Shown here piece after piece: positions 1-8,242 of a stretch of 64,000 nt of DNA. The notes below the pieces were generated by a model. That model saw only the letters and a program-made list of their open reading frames with translations, was not told where the DNA came from and searched no databases. The position numbers and the translations under genes were made by a program. Within the stretch, counting starts at the first letter, position 1; each line of letters opens with the position of its first letter. This stretch comes from Treponema sp. (lineage in GTDB: Bacteria > Spirochaetota > Spirochaetia > Treponematales > Treponemataceae): the NCBI GenBank assembly GCA_017449285.1, contig JAFSJX010000043.1, positions 1 to 64,000 of the forward strand. The letters are read 5' to 3'.

Positions 1-626
1 ACGTGAGCGATAATCACGTTCGTGTCCTTGGGGGCTTTGTGCAGCAGGACTGAAGCGCGCTTTGCCGTGTACAGGAAAGATGTTCCGTGGAAACCGTAGC
101 GGCGAGCGGCATATTTTTCGTACCATTCGTGCGGAATGGCATACATAAATGATGACGGCGGCATAGTCTGATGCCAGGCAGTATCCATAACGGCAACATG
201 CGGCACGTTGGGAAGCACTTTCTGCGCAGCCTCAATGCCCATGATGTTTGCCGGCATGTGGAGTGGCCCCAGTCCGATGACCGAGCGGAACGTGTCCAGC
301 ACCTTTGCGTCAACCTCGACGCTCTTGGTGAACTTGTCGCCACCGTGCAGAACGCGATGACCGACCGCACCAATCACGCTCATGTCAGAAATAACGCCGT
401 GAGCCTTGTCGGTAATGGCGTTCAGAATCAGCTCAATCGCTTCCTTGTGCGTAGGACAGGGGCTTTCCAGCACAAACTTATCCTTCCCCTTGGGTTTGTG
501 CGTAATTACAGAACCGTCCTGCGTAACGCGCTCAACAACGCCCGTCGCCAGAACATCCTTGTTATCCCAGTCATACACCTGGTATTTTGCGGAAGAAGAA
601 CCGCAGTTCAACGTAAGAATAACCAT
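1..626 (-). CDS. ackA: Acetate kinase, C-terminus beyond the window
   Basis: Makes ATP and acetate from acetyl phosphate in the cytoplasm, the last step of acetate fermentation. About 208 N-terminal residues are visible, starting [16 protein letters not shown], the phosphate-binding start of the acetate/sugar kinase fold, followed by [12 protein letters not shown] and GPLHMPAN, all typical of AckA. The start at 626 has an AAGGAC-type ribosome site a few bases upstream. The reading frame is open to base 1, so the C-terminal half lies outside. A -10-like TATAAT lies at 660-665 on the same strand without a good -35. Identification is firm; the partial state is only the window edge. Confidence 0.95.
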   Translation of the reverse strand, partial: MVILTLNCGSSSAKYQVYDWDNKDVLATGVVERVTQDGSVITHKPKGKDKFVLESPCPTHKEAIELILNAITDKAHGVISDMSVIGAVGHRVLHGGDKFTKSVEVDAKVLDTFRSVIGLGPLHMPANIMGIEAAQKVLPNVPHVAVMDTAWHQTMPPSSFMYAIPHEWYEKYAARRYGFHGTSFLYTAKRASVLLHKAPKDTNVIIAH

Positions 627-730
627 TGTTTCGTCCTTTTAAAAAAGAAATATACATTTATTATACACCCAAAACCGATTTTATGGAAGAACCTGCATTG
701 AATCACGTTAAATCTCATTCGGAATAAGCA

Positions 731-759
731 TTGACGATTACCAGATTATGATGTAAAAT
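731..759 (+). promoter_or_regulatory. Sigma-70-type promoter of the PilZ gene
   Basis: TTGACG (731-736), 17-base spacer, TAAAAT (754-759). Transcription would begin near 766, one base before the ATG at 767, so the mRNA is predicted to be leaderless. Confidence 0.7.
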
Positions 760-766
760 GATTTTT

Positions 767-1831
767 ATGGGTGTGACAACAAGCCAGCAAATTGCGCGGT
801 ATTACGATCAGTTTCGTGATACGGAGATAGCTTTTACAAAAGATATCATTCGCGTACTGAACCTGGATCCGAGACAAATTTACATCAAATGCAATGGAAC
901 GCAGTGGCCCTGTATCATAAATTCCACTTCATTTCAGTTAGCGCGAATCATTGTGGGTACAAAGGGCGGCGCATATCAGCAGATATCCCAAAAAGAATCT
1001 CCGGCATGTCAACTCCGTTTCTGCTTCAAGGAGTCGGGCAATCAGATGATGAGTTTTTTTGTCTCAGCAAAAGTCTCAAATATCTCTCCCTACATGAATT
1101 CGCAGGACTTAGTTATTGTCACGCTTACGTTTACCCAGCGTCCTCCAGATGATTTGATTGAGCAGGTGGGCAGCCTTCTTGAGGCGAACCAAAACGCAAT
1201 CCGCCGGCGCGAAGAATACATCCTCATCAATGACGAGAACAAGCGAAAACTTGGTCTTATGCGCGCAGAAACAGTCGTTACGATTTCAGAAGTACCACGT
1301 CACTGTATTCTGCGAGAACTTTCTTTCAGCGGGGCAAAATTTATTTTGCTGGGGCTTTCGCAGTTTTTGAACAACAAAGAGGCTGTCATCATCATGGATT
1401 TTGAAGACCCGCCAGAACGCATTCAGCTCAAAGGAATAATTTCCGCTTCTGGCATGGTCGAAGGACGAAGAGATATTGTCGCTGTTGCCATGCGCTTCGA
1501 TGAAAAGACCGTGCCGCTCATCTATAAAATGCACATAAACGGATTCCTGCAGCAACAGCGCAAAGTCAAAGTTTCTGCGGCAGACCAACTTGCCCAACAA
1601 CGCGCAAAGATGCAGTCAGCAACAAAAAAATCGGATGCCGCCTCCGCAGAAAAGGCTGCCGATTCCGCCGCCCCGAACGCGGAACAAAAGCCCGCCGATG
1701 CAGCCGCACAAAACGCAGAGCAGAAACCCGCAGACGCTCAGCCAGCGCAGTCAGCCGAAAACCATGCAACCGCGCCCACACAGCCCGAAGCACAAACTGT
1801 CGCTGCACAACCTGTGGCGGTCGCACAATAA
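767..1831 (+). CDS. PilZ-domain protein (putative c-di-GMP receptor)
   Basis: A 354-residue cytoplasmic protein. Around residues 184-190 it has RELSFSGAKF, which fits the D/NxSxxG part of a PilZ domain with Glu in the first place; basic residues of the RxxxR type lie about 20 residues before. PilZ domains bind cyclic di-GMP and often act on motility or surface functions, which would link this gene to the EAL proteins at 47-51 kb. The last 75 residues are a low-complexity Ala/Pro/Gln tail containing two copies of NAEQKPADA. An in-frame ATG at 758 overlaps the -10 box, so I chose 767. Function beyond c-di-GMP binding is inference. Confidence 0.8.
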   Translation: MGVTTSQQIARYYDQFRDTEIAFTKDIIRVLNLDPRQIYIKCNGTQWPCIINSTSFQLARIIVGTKGGAYQQISQKESPACQLRFCFKESGNQMMSFFVSAKVSNISPYMNSQDLVIVTLTFTQRPPDDLIEQVGSLLEANQNAIRRREEYILINDENKRKLGLMRAETVVTISEVPRHCILRELSFSGAKFILLGLSQFLNNKEAVIIMDFEDPPERIQLKGIISASGMVEGRRDIVAVAMRFDEKTVPLIYKMHINGFLQQQRKVKVSAADQLAQQRAKMQSATKKSDAASAEKAADSAAPNAEQKPADAAAQNAEQKPADAQPAQSAENHATAPTQPEAQTVAAQPVAVAQ

Positions 1832-1853
1832 TCTTATTCCGTAAGGAAGTTAC

Positions 1854-3002
1854 ATGAAACCAGTAAATCCTCTTGAATCAGTCTATTTTATCACGTTGCC
1901 TGAAAATTTTTCGTTCAGCAGCAAGGCAATGCACATCGACCCGACCATTCCCCTGCCCGTCCAGAAAAAAGATACGGATGCCCCTGGGTCTTTCAATATG
2001 GCGGAACTGACGCAGGAACAAGTGCTTGCAGGACTGCTTACGGTCATGGCGTATGACACAAAAAATCAGCACATCCAGTATTATCGCTCTGTCCTTGCGA
2101 ATGCCCGTCCCGACATAAAAAAAGAACTGAGCGAGGCGGCAATTTTAAAGGCGAAGAACGAGGATTTTGAACTTGCGGAAGAAATTTTCAGCGCGCTCCA
2201 CGGCTTTGACCCCGAGGATATGGCAATCACGCTGAACACCGCGCTTTTCTTTGACCAACGGGCAGATTCTTACCGCCGTTCAGGACTGTTTGACGACGCC
2301 GATGCCTATGATGACAGTGCGCTTTTATATTATAAGGAAGCGATGAACGCAGAGCCTGAAATCCCGGACGCATTCTTCAACGCGGGATTTTTCTATCTCA
2401 AAAAACGGAACTATGCCGAAGCAAAGGGGTGCTTTGAAACCTACCTTGCGCTCACCTGTGATGCAAAAGATGAGGATTTGGGAGAAAACGGTCTGTACAA
2501 AAAAACTCGTGCGCAGGAAATCCTCAATGAAATCAAAAACCGTAATATGGAAGATGACCACTTCAAGGCGGCTTACGATTTAATCAATCGCGGTGAAGAA
2601 AAAAAAGGACTGGACGAAATCCGCAAATTCCTGCAGAACAATCCCGATGTTTGGAACGCATGGTTTATGCTGGGCTGGGGATTACGCCGCATAGCCCGCT
2701 ACGATGACGCAAAGCAGGCCTTTGAAAAATCGCTCACCTGTGAGGGCGGCGAAAACAATGCGGACACCTACAATGAAATTGCCATCTGCGACATGGAGGC
2801 AGGAGACCTTGCCGCCGCAAAAAAAATGCTGGAAAAAGCACTTGCCGTCGCCCCCGAAAGCACAAAAATTATGTCGAATCTTGGCTATCTCGCGCTTAAA
2901 GAAGGAAATCCCGCCGTCGCCGCAAGTTATTTTCAGACGGTGCTTGAATTTGACCCCAACGACAAAATCGCGCAGACAGAACTGGCAAAACTAGATGTGT
3001 AA
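1854..3002 (+). CDS. Tetratricopeptide repeat protein
   Basis: A 382-residue protein with at least four TPR units: about residues 160-195 (FFNAGFFYLKKRNYAEAKG), 265-295 (WFMLGWGLRRIARYDDAKQA), 303-333 and 337-370. TPRs are protein-binding scaffolds. No signal peptide is evident, although the N-terminal 100 residues are not TPR-like and resemble nothing I recognise. A GGAAG ribosome site lies just before the start, 22 bases after the PilZ gene, so the two are probably one transcription unit. Partner and pathway are not known from sequence. Confidence 0.8.
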   Translation: MKPVNPLESVYFITLPENFSFSSKAMHIDPTIPLPVQKKDTDAPGSFNMAELTQEQVLAGLLTVMAYDTKNQHIQYYRSVLANARPDIKKELSEAAILKAKNEDFELAEEIFSALHGFDPEDMAITLNTALFFDQRADSYRRSGLFDDADAYDDSALLYYKEAMNAEPEIPDAFFNAGFFYLKKRNYAEAKGCFETYLALTCDAKDEDLGENGLYKKTRAQEILNEIKNRNMEDDHFKAAYDLINRGEEKKGLDEIRKFLQNNPDVWNAWFMLGWGLRRIARYDDAKQAFEKSLTCEGGENNADTYNEIAICDMEAGDLAAAKKMLEKALAVAPESTKIMSNLGYLALKEGNPAVAASYFQTVLEFDPNDKIAQTELAKLDV

Positions 3003-3017
3003 AATTTCAGAACGCGG

Positions 3018-3061
3018 GTTCAACGGATTTTAATCCGTGTTCATCTGCGTAATCTGCGGAT
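3018..3061. repeat. Dispersed repeat family B, intergenic copy
   Basis: Between two convergent genes. Contains the near-perfect hairpin ACGGATTTTAATCCGT and the motif ATCTGCGTAATCTGCGGAT. Related motifs (CGCAGATGAACGC on the other strand) occur inside the FliK-like gene at 17708-17798. It may also serve as a bidirectional terminator, but there is no good T-run. Confidence 0.55.
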
Positions 3062-3511
3062 TTAAAAATCAAGTTCCAGTTTGTCGCCTACATCAATGCC
3101 GACTTTCTCAAACCATCCCTGTGGAACTTCAAGCGCGTACCGTGTGCTGACCGTACTGCTGACAGAGGCAAGACTGAATGGAGTCATATTGAAGATATTC
3201 TGAATCACGCCGTTTCGGTCAATGTAAGCAATCGAAAGCGGGTGCGGAGTATTTTTCATCCAAAAATGAAGAATCTGGTCATTCTCAAACACAAAGAGCA
3301 TTCCTGTGCCATCGGGAATTTTTTTGCGCCCCATAAAACCATGCTCACGCTCAGAAGGAGTTTTCGCCACCTCCGCAGAAACTGTCAATTTTTCGCCGTC
3401 CGCTTTTATCAGCGCCAATTTTTTTACGGGAAGCCTTTGTGTCTTACAGGAAGCAATCGCACAGACAAGCAGGACAAATGCGGCGGCACAGCAAATTTTC
3501 CGGAACATCAC
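3062..3511 (-). CDS. DUF192 family lipoprotein
   Basis: 149 residues. The N-terminus is a lipoprotein signal with a spirochaete-like lipobox (CAIASC), so the protein is probably membrane-anchored outside the cytoplasm. The body matches the DUF192 family: SEREHGFMGRKKIPDGTGMLFVF, HFWMKNTPHPLSIAYID and ALEVPQGWFEK are its conserved blocks. DUF192 proteins are small extracytoplasmic beta-barrels of unclear role. The start overlaps the stop of the upstream gene (3508-3511), suggesting translational coupling. Confidence 0.85.
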   Translation of the reverse strand: MMFRKICCAAAFVLLVCAIASCKTQRLPVKKLALIKADGEKLTVSAEVAKTPSEREHGFMGRKKIPDGTGMLFVFENDQILHFWMKNTPHPLSIAYIDRNGVIQNIFNMTPFSLASVSSTVSTRYALEVPQGWFEKVGIDVGDKLELDF

Positions 3512-4086
3512 AGCCCGCCCAAAAACGTATCGCGATTCTGTTCGCTGTAAGATTTCTGCACATTCGCCTTGTCCTGCCGCTCGGCAAACACTTTCGCATC
3601 AATGTATTTGAGAGCCAGCGGACGCTCCAAACTCATCATCACCTCATCATCTTTCCACTGCGATTTCTGCGGACTGATTTTGTTGGGGCCACCGTATTTT
3701 GAGCACAATTTGCTGAACACCGAATAATGGTCAATTTTTTCCTTGTTCAAATTGATGGTGATGATATATAATTTTCCGTCTGCAAACTGAAACCAACAGC
3801 GGTCAAAAAAAGAGAATCCCGCAAGGCTCGCGTCCGTTTCAATCAGAATCTGGTTATCCAGCGGCGAAAACGAAACGTCCCTGTCCCCGCGGTAGCCAAA
3901 TTCGCGATTTTTGAGCAGGATTTCTTTCACTTCGTCCACGCCCATACCCAATTTTATGTCGCCGTAACCAAAAGGCAGTTTTTCCGGCCATTTTTTGTTC
4001 GCCGTATTCTGCCCGTTATTTTCAGCGGCAAACACAAAGAGAGACACGCATAACGTTATCATGCAAAAAAATGATTTCTTCATCAT
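3508..4086 (-). CDS. Secreted protein of unknown function
   Basis: 192 residues starting MMKKSFF, with a hydrophobic signal sequence ending near VFAAENN, so probably exported to the periplasm. I do not recognise the family. The mature part has KLGMGVDEVKEIL and KLYIITINL segments, reminiscent of small periplasmic proteins that monitor ligands, but this is only an impression. It lies 28 bases after the cNMP-type gene and overlaps the DUF192 gene by four bases, so the three probably form one operon. No Shine-Dalgarno is obvious before either Met. Confidence 0.65.
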   Translation of the reverse strand: MMKKSFFCMITLCVSLFVFAAENNGQNTANKKWPEKLPFGYGDIKLGMGVDEVKEILLKNREFGYRGDRDVSFSPLDNQILIETDASLAGFSFFDRCWFQFADGKLYIITINLNKEKIDHYSVFSKLCSKYGGPNKISPQKSQWKDDEVMMSLERPLALKYIDAKVFAERQDKANVQKSYSEQNRDTFLGGL

Positions 4087-4114
4087 TTGAATTTCGGCAC
4101 GAAACGGAAAAAAA

Positions 4115-5299
4115 TTACTTTAACTTGCTGCGGGTAAACGCCGCGTGCTTAATCAGCTCATCGCAATCGGAAACAATGATTTTCTGCGTTATGGGGTCAA
4201 GTTTGATGTGTGAATCCTTGCGGAACTCATACATCTGCCGCATTTTTTCTTCGCCTTCCAGACCACACATATCCGCCACGTCTTCCAGCGAAAGCCCCGT
4301 CCGATAATCGCGCATAAAATTCTGCGGAAGTTTCGCCTTTTCCACCTGCAAGGCAATCATATCCAGCATCTTCGTAATCGGATCTGCAATCTGCGTGTTG
4401 GTCAGCTGACGCGACATAGACCAAAGCCTCTCCGCAAGCGTCGTCGTCAAACGGGCAATCATCTGCGGCTGAGTCGTTACCATCTGATTAAAGTTCTTGC
4501 TGTTTACGACCATCAGCACACAATCCTCATTGGCAATCGCACTGGCTGAACGCGGCTTATTTTCCAGCAACGCCATCTCGCCAAACATATCGCCTTTTTT
4601 GAGGATTGCGAACGTCACTTCCTTGCCGTCAACAACCTTGCCGATTTTCACCTGCCCGGACTGAATGATGAACATCTCCGCGCCACTCTGGTTCTCGCAG
4701 AAAATCATCGTGTCTTCTGGATAACGACGCGTCATATCGGCAGTCGGCTCAAAATACACCGCGTTGGTCTTTTTGCGAAGCTCAAGAAATCTTCTTTTTG
4801 CGTACTCGGCATATTTTCCGCGCTCGCCCGTCTTTAAGTATTGATAATAAGCAAACGCCGCAATGTCAGTTTTTTTCTGATGCTCGTAAAAAGTCGCCAC
4901 ATTAAAAAGTGTCAGCGGACTTGAATTTGACCCGCCGGCAACCGCACGGAACATAAGCATTTCGTTCACCACGCGCATACGGTTGGCAAACGTGCGAATC
5001 ATCTTCATAGCGATGGGAGTATTCTGCTTAATCAGTTCGGGATACTGGTCACGGCGAACCGCAATCACAACCACATCGGAAATCGCAATTGAAGTCTCAA
5101 TCTGAGACATTCCCGCCATGCAGGAAACTACGCCCACAAAATCACCCGGACCGAGCATATCAACGCCCGTACCAGACATAGCATCACGACGTTCACACCG
5201 AACCTGACCAGCCTGAATAATGAAAAAACGGTCAGCGACTTTTCCTTCTACCGTTAGATACGAACCTTTTTTATAATTTATAAAAGACAACTGCAGCAT
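4115..5299 (-). CDS. Dual cyclic-nucleotide-binding-domain regulator (CRP-like)
   Basis: 394 residues. Two cNMP-binding folds are visible: about residues 8-120 (FIIQAGQVRCERR, GPGDFVGVVSCMAG) and 200-310 (FIIQSGQVKIGKV, KKGDMFGEMALLENKPRSASA). The second has the fuller phosphate-cassette pattern (GEMAL..PRSA). A helical linker separates them and the C-terminal 65 residues look like a CRP-type helix-turn-helix (GLSLEDVADMCGLEGEEKMRQ). A GAGGGG ribosome site precedes the ATG. A paralogue with the same layout is at 14066-15307. Ligand and target genes are unknown; a DNA-binding role is inferred from the C-terminus. Confidence 0.8.
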   Translation of the reverse strand: MLQLSFINYKKGSYLTVEGKVADRFFIIQAGQVRCERRDAMSGTGVDMLGPGDFVGVVSCMAGMSQIETSIAISDVVVIAVRRDQYPELIKQNTPIAMKMIRTFANRMRVVNEMLMFRAVAGGSNSSPLTLFNVATFYEHQKKTDIAAFAYYQYLKTGERGKYAEYAKRRFLELRKKTNAVYFEPTADMTRRYPEDTMIFCENQSGAEMFIIQSGQVKIGKVVDGKEVTFAILKKGDMFGEMALLENKPRSASAIANEDCVLMVVNSKNFNQMVTTQPQMIARLTTTLAERLWSMSRQLTNTQIADPITKMLDMIALQVEKAKLPQNFMRDYRTGLSLEDVADMCGLEGEEKMRQMYEFRKDSHIKLDPITQKIIVSDCDELIKHAAFTRSKLK

Positions 5300-5317
5300 A
5301 AACGCCCCTCGTTTTTT

Positions 5318-5367
5318 CGCTTATCTTACATTCCCGCTTATCTTACATTCTCACTTATCTTATAAGT
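5318..5367. repeat. Three 17-base tandem repeats in a leader
   Basis: Units begin at 5318, 5335 and 5352; the first two share CGCTTATCTTACATTC exactly, the third is diverged. The repeats fall mostly within the 5' leader of the cNMP-type gene, just downstream of its promoter, so a protein or RNA could bind in phase along them. Confidence 0.7.
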
Positions 5368-5393
5368 ATAAAATTGACATCTCTTTTTGTCAA
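5365..5393 (-). promoter_or_regulatory. Strong sigma-70-type promoter of the cNMP-type gene
   Basis: On the minus strand: TTGACA (5388-5393), 17-base spacer, TATACT (5365-5370). The -35 overlaps the murB stop codon. The leader is about 60 bases and holds the 17-base tandem repeats. Confidence 0.8.
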
Positions 5394-6532
5394 TGAGAGA
5401 ACTCGTTCCCGCAAAAAATAATTTCCGTCTCCAAAAAAATGCCTTTTTTTTCGCGCACCACATTCCGCACTTTCTGTACCAAGTCAAAAATATCCTGCGC
5501 CGTCGCATTCCCCGTGTTCACGATAAAATTCCCGTGCCAAGGCGCAACCTTTGCCCCGCCAATCTGGAAGCCCTTCAATCCGCACTCGTCAATCAGTTTT
5601 CCCGCAATCACACCGTTCGCCGCATCATTTTTAAAAACACTTCCCGCACTCGGAGCCAAAAAATGCCCCTTTTCCTTCCGCTGTGCAATGCAATGCTCCG
5701 ATTTTGCAAAATCAAATCTCTTCGCAACCGAAAATTGCGCCGAAAGAATTATCGCAAGGGGGGAAGTCTCCCCCTCGCTCCAAACCTGCGAATTTTCCAA
5801 ACAGTCAATGTGTCCTGCCTGAAAAGGCGATTTTTTGTAGCCCCAGTCTGCCGCACGCTTTTCTTCGTCCATCACATACTCGCCAATCTCGCCGCTCGCT
5901 GTGTCCAGATAGCGCACACTCACCAGCCTGTCACATGCGCTCAGCCCAAAGCAGGTGGCATTCATGTACACCGCGCCGCCTACCGTTCCGCTCAAGGCCG
6001 TAAAGCCTTCCAGTCCGCCCAAATCATGCTCGCGGCAAAACGCCATTACGCTTCCCCATGAAGTTCCCGCGGCAACGGCTATGCGTCCGCAGATTCCACC
6101 GATTTTCGTAGATTCCGCCTTTTCTACGGGAAACTCTTCCGCGCCCATGGTGTTACGTTTCCCACAGAGCGTAGGAGCGCACGGAGAGCATTCTGATGCA
6201 GAAGTGTTTTTTTCCTGGAACTCATACTCTGTGCGCTCTGTGGAAAATTCCACCCCGCACATTTTCCGCGTGGAAATTACCGCGCCGTCAAAACCGCTGT
6301 CAGAGATAATCACGTTGCTTCCGCCACCCAGAACAAAAAACGGCACGCCCGTAGAACGCAGTTCCCCCAGCGCAAAAAGCAACGATTTTTCATCGGCTGG
6401 CTCTAAAAATAGAGCGGCTTTTCCACCCACACGCATCGTCGTCCGACCTGCCAAAGGCTCATCGCACAAGACTTTTCCATTATATTCGCCCGCCGCATTG
6501 CACTTTTCGGCTAATTCTCGTATACTGTACAT
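5390..6532 (-). CDS. murB: UDP-N-acetylenolpyruvoylglucosamine reductase with two inserts
   Basis: Reduces UDP-GlcNAc-enolpyruvate to UDP-MurNAc in peptidoglycan synthesis, using FAD and NADPH. Family blocks are clear: TTMRVGGKAAL, FVLGGGSNVII, AAGTSWG, GGLEGFTALSGTVGGAVYMNA, the active-site Ser in APSAGSVFKND (about 298) and the late Glu in FLETEI (about 368). At 380 residues it is some 70 longer than usual. Two segments do not fit the family: about residues 95-147 and 239-259. Their DNA resembles the intergenic repeats at 6577-6685 and 31969-32104, so they look like in-frame repeat insertions. Catalytic residues remain intact, so the enzyme is probably functional. Confidence 0.9.
   Translation of the reverse strand: MYSIRELAEKCNAAGEYNGKVLCDEPLAGRTTMRVGGKAALFLEPADEKSLLFALGELRSTGVPFFVLGGGSNVIISDSGFDGAVISTRKMCGVEFSTERTEYEFQEKNTSASECSPCAPTLCGKRNTMGAEEFPVEKAESTKIGGICGRIAVAAGTSWGSVMAFCREHDLGGLEGFTALSGTVGGAVYMNATCFGLSACDRLVSVRYLDTASGEIGEYVMDEEKRAADWGYKKSPFQAGHIDCLENSQVWSEGETSPLAIILSAQFSVAKRFDFAKSEHCIAQRKEKGHFLAPSAGSVFKNDAANGVIAGKLIDECGLKGFQIGGAKVAPWHGNFIVNTGNATAQDIFDLVQKVRNVVREKKGIFLETEIIFCGNEFSH
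5758..5774 (-). repeat. Dispersed repeat family C core inside murB
   Basis: On the minus strand the 20-base block CGAGGGGGAGACTTCCCCCC is identical to the end of the intergenic copy at 31969-32104. It is read in frame as SEGETSP within MurB (about residues 252-258). Confidence 0.65.
6161..6250. repeat. Dispersed repeat family A inside murB
   Basis: Contains CACAGAGCGTAGGAG (6163-6177), identical to 6588-6602 in the murB-cysS intergenic copy. The ends form an inverted repeat (TTTCCCACAGAG against CTCTGTGGAAAA). It is translated in frame as MurB residues about 95-125. Confidence 0.65.
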
Positions 6533-6540
6533 TAGGGCTT

Positions 6541-6569
6541 AGTATATCACGGACTATGCGATTTGATAA
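6541..6569 (-). promoter_or_regulatory. murB promoter, nearly leaderless
   Basis: Minus strand: TTATCA (6564-6569), 17-base spacer ending in TG-A, TATACT (6541-6546). Only 8 bases separate the -10 from the ATG, so the predicted leader is about 2 bases and carries no ribosome site. Confidence 0.6.
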
Positions 6570-6576
6570 GTCCTGA

Positions 6577-6685
6577 TTAGAATTCCTCACAGAGCGTAGG
6601 AGAACACAGAGGAATTTCTAATAAGAGAAGCATTCCCGTCCGATGCGCTCTCTGTAAACCCTGTGTTCTCTGCGAGGAATTTTTT
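6577..6685. repeat. Dispersed repeat family A, forms the cysS leader
   Basis: Long imperfect inverted repeat: the left end AATTCCTCACAGAG pairs with CTCTGCGAGGAATT at the right. It contains the 15-base block shared with murB. The right arm ends GAGGAATTTTTT directly before the cysS ATG, so the repeat appears to supply the cysS ribosome site. Confidence 0.65.
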
Positions 6686-8242
6686 ATGGCGTTACGACTG
6701 TTCAACACGATGGGACATACCATGCAGGAATTCAAGCCGATTACGGCGGGTCACGTGGGCTTTTACGGATGCGGACCGACGGTATACAACTATGCCCACA
6801 TCGGAAACCTGCGCGCCTATGTCTTTCTGGACATTCTGGACAAGACGCTTTCTTATCTGGGTTACGACATCAAACACGTTATGAACATCACCGATGTAGG
6901 ACACCTGACTGGCGACGGCGACGACGGTGACGACAAAATGGTAAAGACTGCCGAAGAACGCCATCAGTCCGTGCTGGAAGTGGCGCAGTTCTATACCGAT
7001 GCCTTTATGAAAGATATTGACGCGCTGAACATCCGCCACCCCGACGTTATCTGCAAGGCAACCGACCACATTCAGGAAATGATTGCGCTCATCAAAGAAC
7101 TGGAGGCAAACGGGCACACCTACATGGCGGGCGGAAACCTCTACTACGACATCTCAACATACCCCGACTACGGAAAACTCGCAAACCTTGACTTGGAAAA
7201 ACTCGTGGCGGGAAAAGGCAGACGCAACGTGGTCGTCGTGGACGAAAACAAGCGCAACCCCGGAGACTTCGTGCTTTGGTTTACCAAATCCAAATTTGAA
7301 AATCAGGCTATGACATGGGATTCCCCCTGGGGACGCGGCTATCCCGGCTGGCACATCGAATGTTCCGCCATGAGCATGAAATACCTTGGCAAGCACATCG
7401 ACATTCACACAGGCGGCATTGACCACGTACCCGTACACCACACAAACGAAATCGCGCAGAGCGAAGGCAGTTTTTCAGAAGAAGAACGCGCAAAAGGTCC
7501 TTGGGTCAAATACTGGATGCACAACGAATTCCTGATTCTCGAAGGCGGCAAAATGTCAAAGTCTTCGGGAAGATTCATCACGCTGCAGACCGACATGCCC
7601 GCCGAAAAAGGCTTCTCCCTCACCAGCAAGGGCTTTGAGCCGCTGGACTACCGCTTTTTCCTGCTCGGCGGTCATTACAGAAAGCCGCTCATCTTTTCGA
7701 TTGACGGCATGACTTCGGCAAAGAACGGCCGTGCCGCACTGAACGAGCGCGTCGCAAAACTGATTGCAAAAGCCAAGGCAGAAGAAAAACTGGAACTGAC
7801 CAAAGAAAACTATAGGGCCGCGCTCGCAAAGATTGCAGAAAGCCGGGCTGATTCCGAAAACCTTGCCAAATTCAAATCCGGTCTGGAAAATGACTTGGCT
7901 ACTCCTGTCGCCCTCTCCGCACTGCAAAAGGCTTCCAACGGCAAAAACCAAAAGGCAAGCGAAGCACTGGCGGATATTTTTGAGATGGACAAAGTGCTTT
8001 CCCTCAGCGTGATTGAAAACGCCATCGCACTCGCAGAAAAACAGGCAGAGGAAGCCGCCGCACACACCGATGACCATGCAGGAGACCCCGAAGCCGCAGA
8101 AATCACCGCACTCGTTCAAGAACGCACCGCCGCCAAAAAAGCAAAGGACTTTGCCCGCGCAGACCAAATCCGCAACGACCTTGCCGCCCGCGGAATTACA
8201 ATTGTAGATACGCCCAACGGAGTCGTGTGGAAAAGGAACTGA
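6686..8242 (+). CDS. cysS: Cysteinyl-tRNA synthetase
   Basis: Class I synthetase that charges tRNA-Cys. The 518-residue protein shows FYGCGPTVYNYAHIGNLRAY (zinc-site Cys plus the HIGH-type motif) at about residues 28-47, WHIECSAMS in the middle, and the KMSKS loop as GGKMSKSSGRF near 290. The C-terminal DALR/anticodon-binding region is present, ending VDTPNGVVWKRN. Length is somewhat above the bacterial norm of about 460-480 because of a small Gly/Asp insert after VGHLTGDG and an extended C-terminal domain. The ribosome site GAGG lies in the family A repeat. Its stop overlaps the start of the methyltransferase gene. Confidence 0.96.
   Translation: MALRLFNTMGHTMQEFKPITAGHVGFYGCGPTVYNYAHIGNLRAYVFLDILDKTLSYLGYDIKHVMNITDVGHLTGDGDDGDDKMVKTAEERHQSVLEVAQFYTDAFMKDIDALNIRHPDVICKATDHIQEMIALIKELEANGHTYMAGGNLYYDISTYPDYGKLANLDLEKLVAGKGRRNVVVVDENKRNPGDFVLWFTKSKFENQAMTWDSPWGRGYPGWHIECSAMSMKYLGKHIDIHTGGIDHVPVHHTNEIAQSEGSFSEEERAKGPWVKYWMHNEFLILEGGKMSKSSGRFITLQTDMPAEKGFSLTSKGFEPLDYRFFLLGGHYRKPLIFSIDGMTSAKNGRAALNERVAKLIAKAKAEEKLELTKENYRAALAKIAESRADSENLAKFKSGLENDLATPVALSALQKASNGKNQKASEALADIFEMDKVLSLSVIENAIALAEKQAEEAAAHTDDHAGDPEAAEITALVQERTAAKKAKDFARADQIRNDLAARGITIVDTPNGVVWKRN

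Noticed and set aside
171..701. Long open frame opposite ackA
   Set aside because: It is antisense to clearly conserved acetate kinase sequence and shows no family pattern or ribosome site.
5300..5370. CRISPR array (short regular repeats)
   Set aside because: Units are 17 bases, directly abutting, without spacers, and only three copies.
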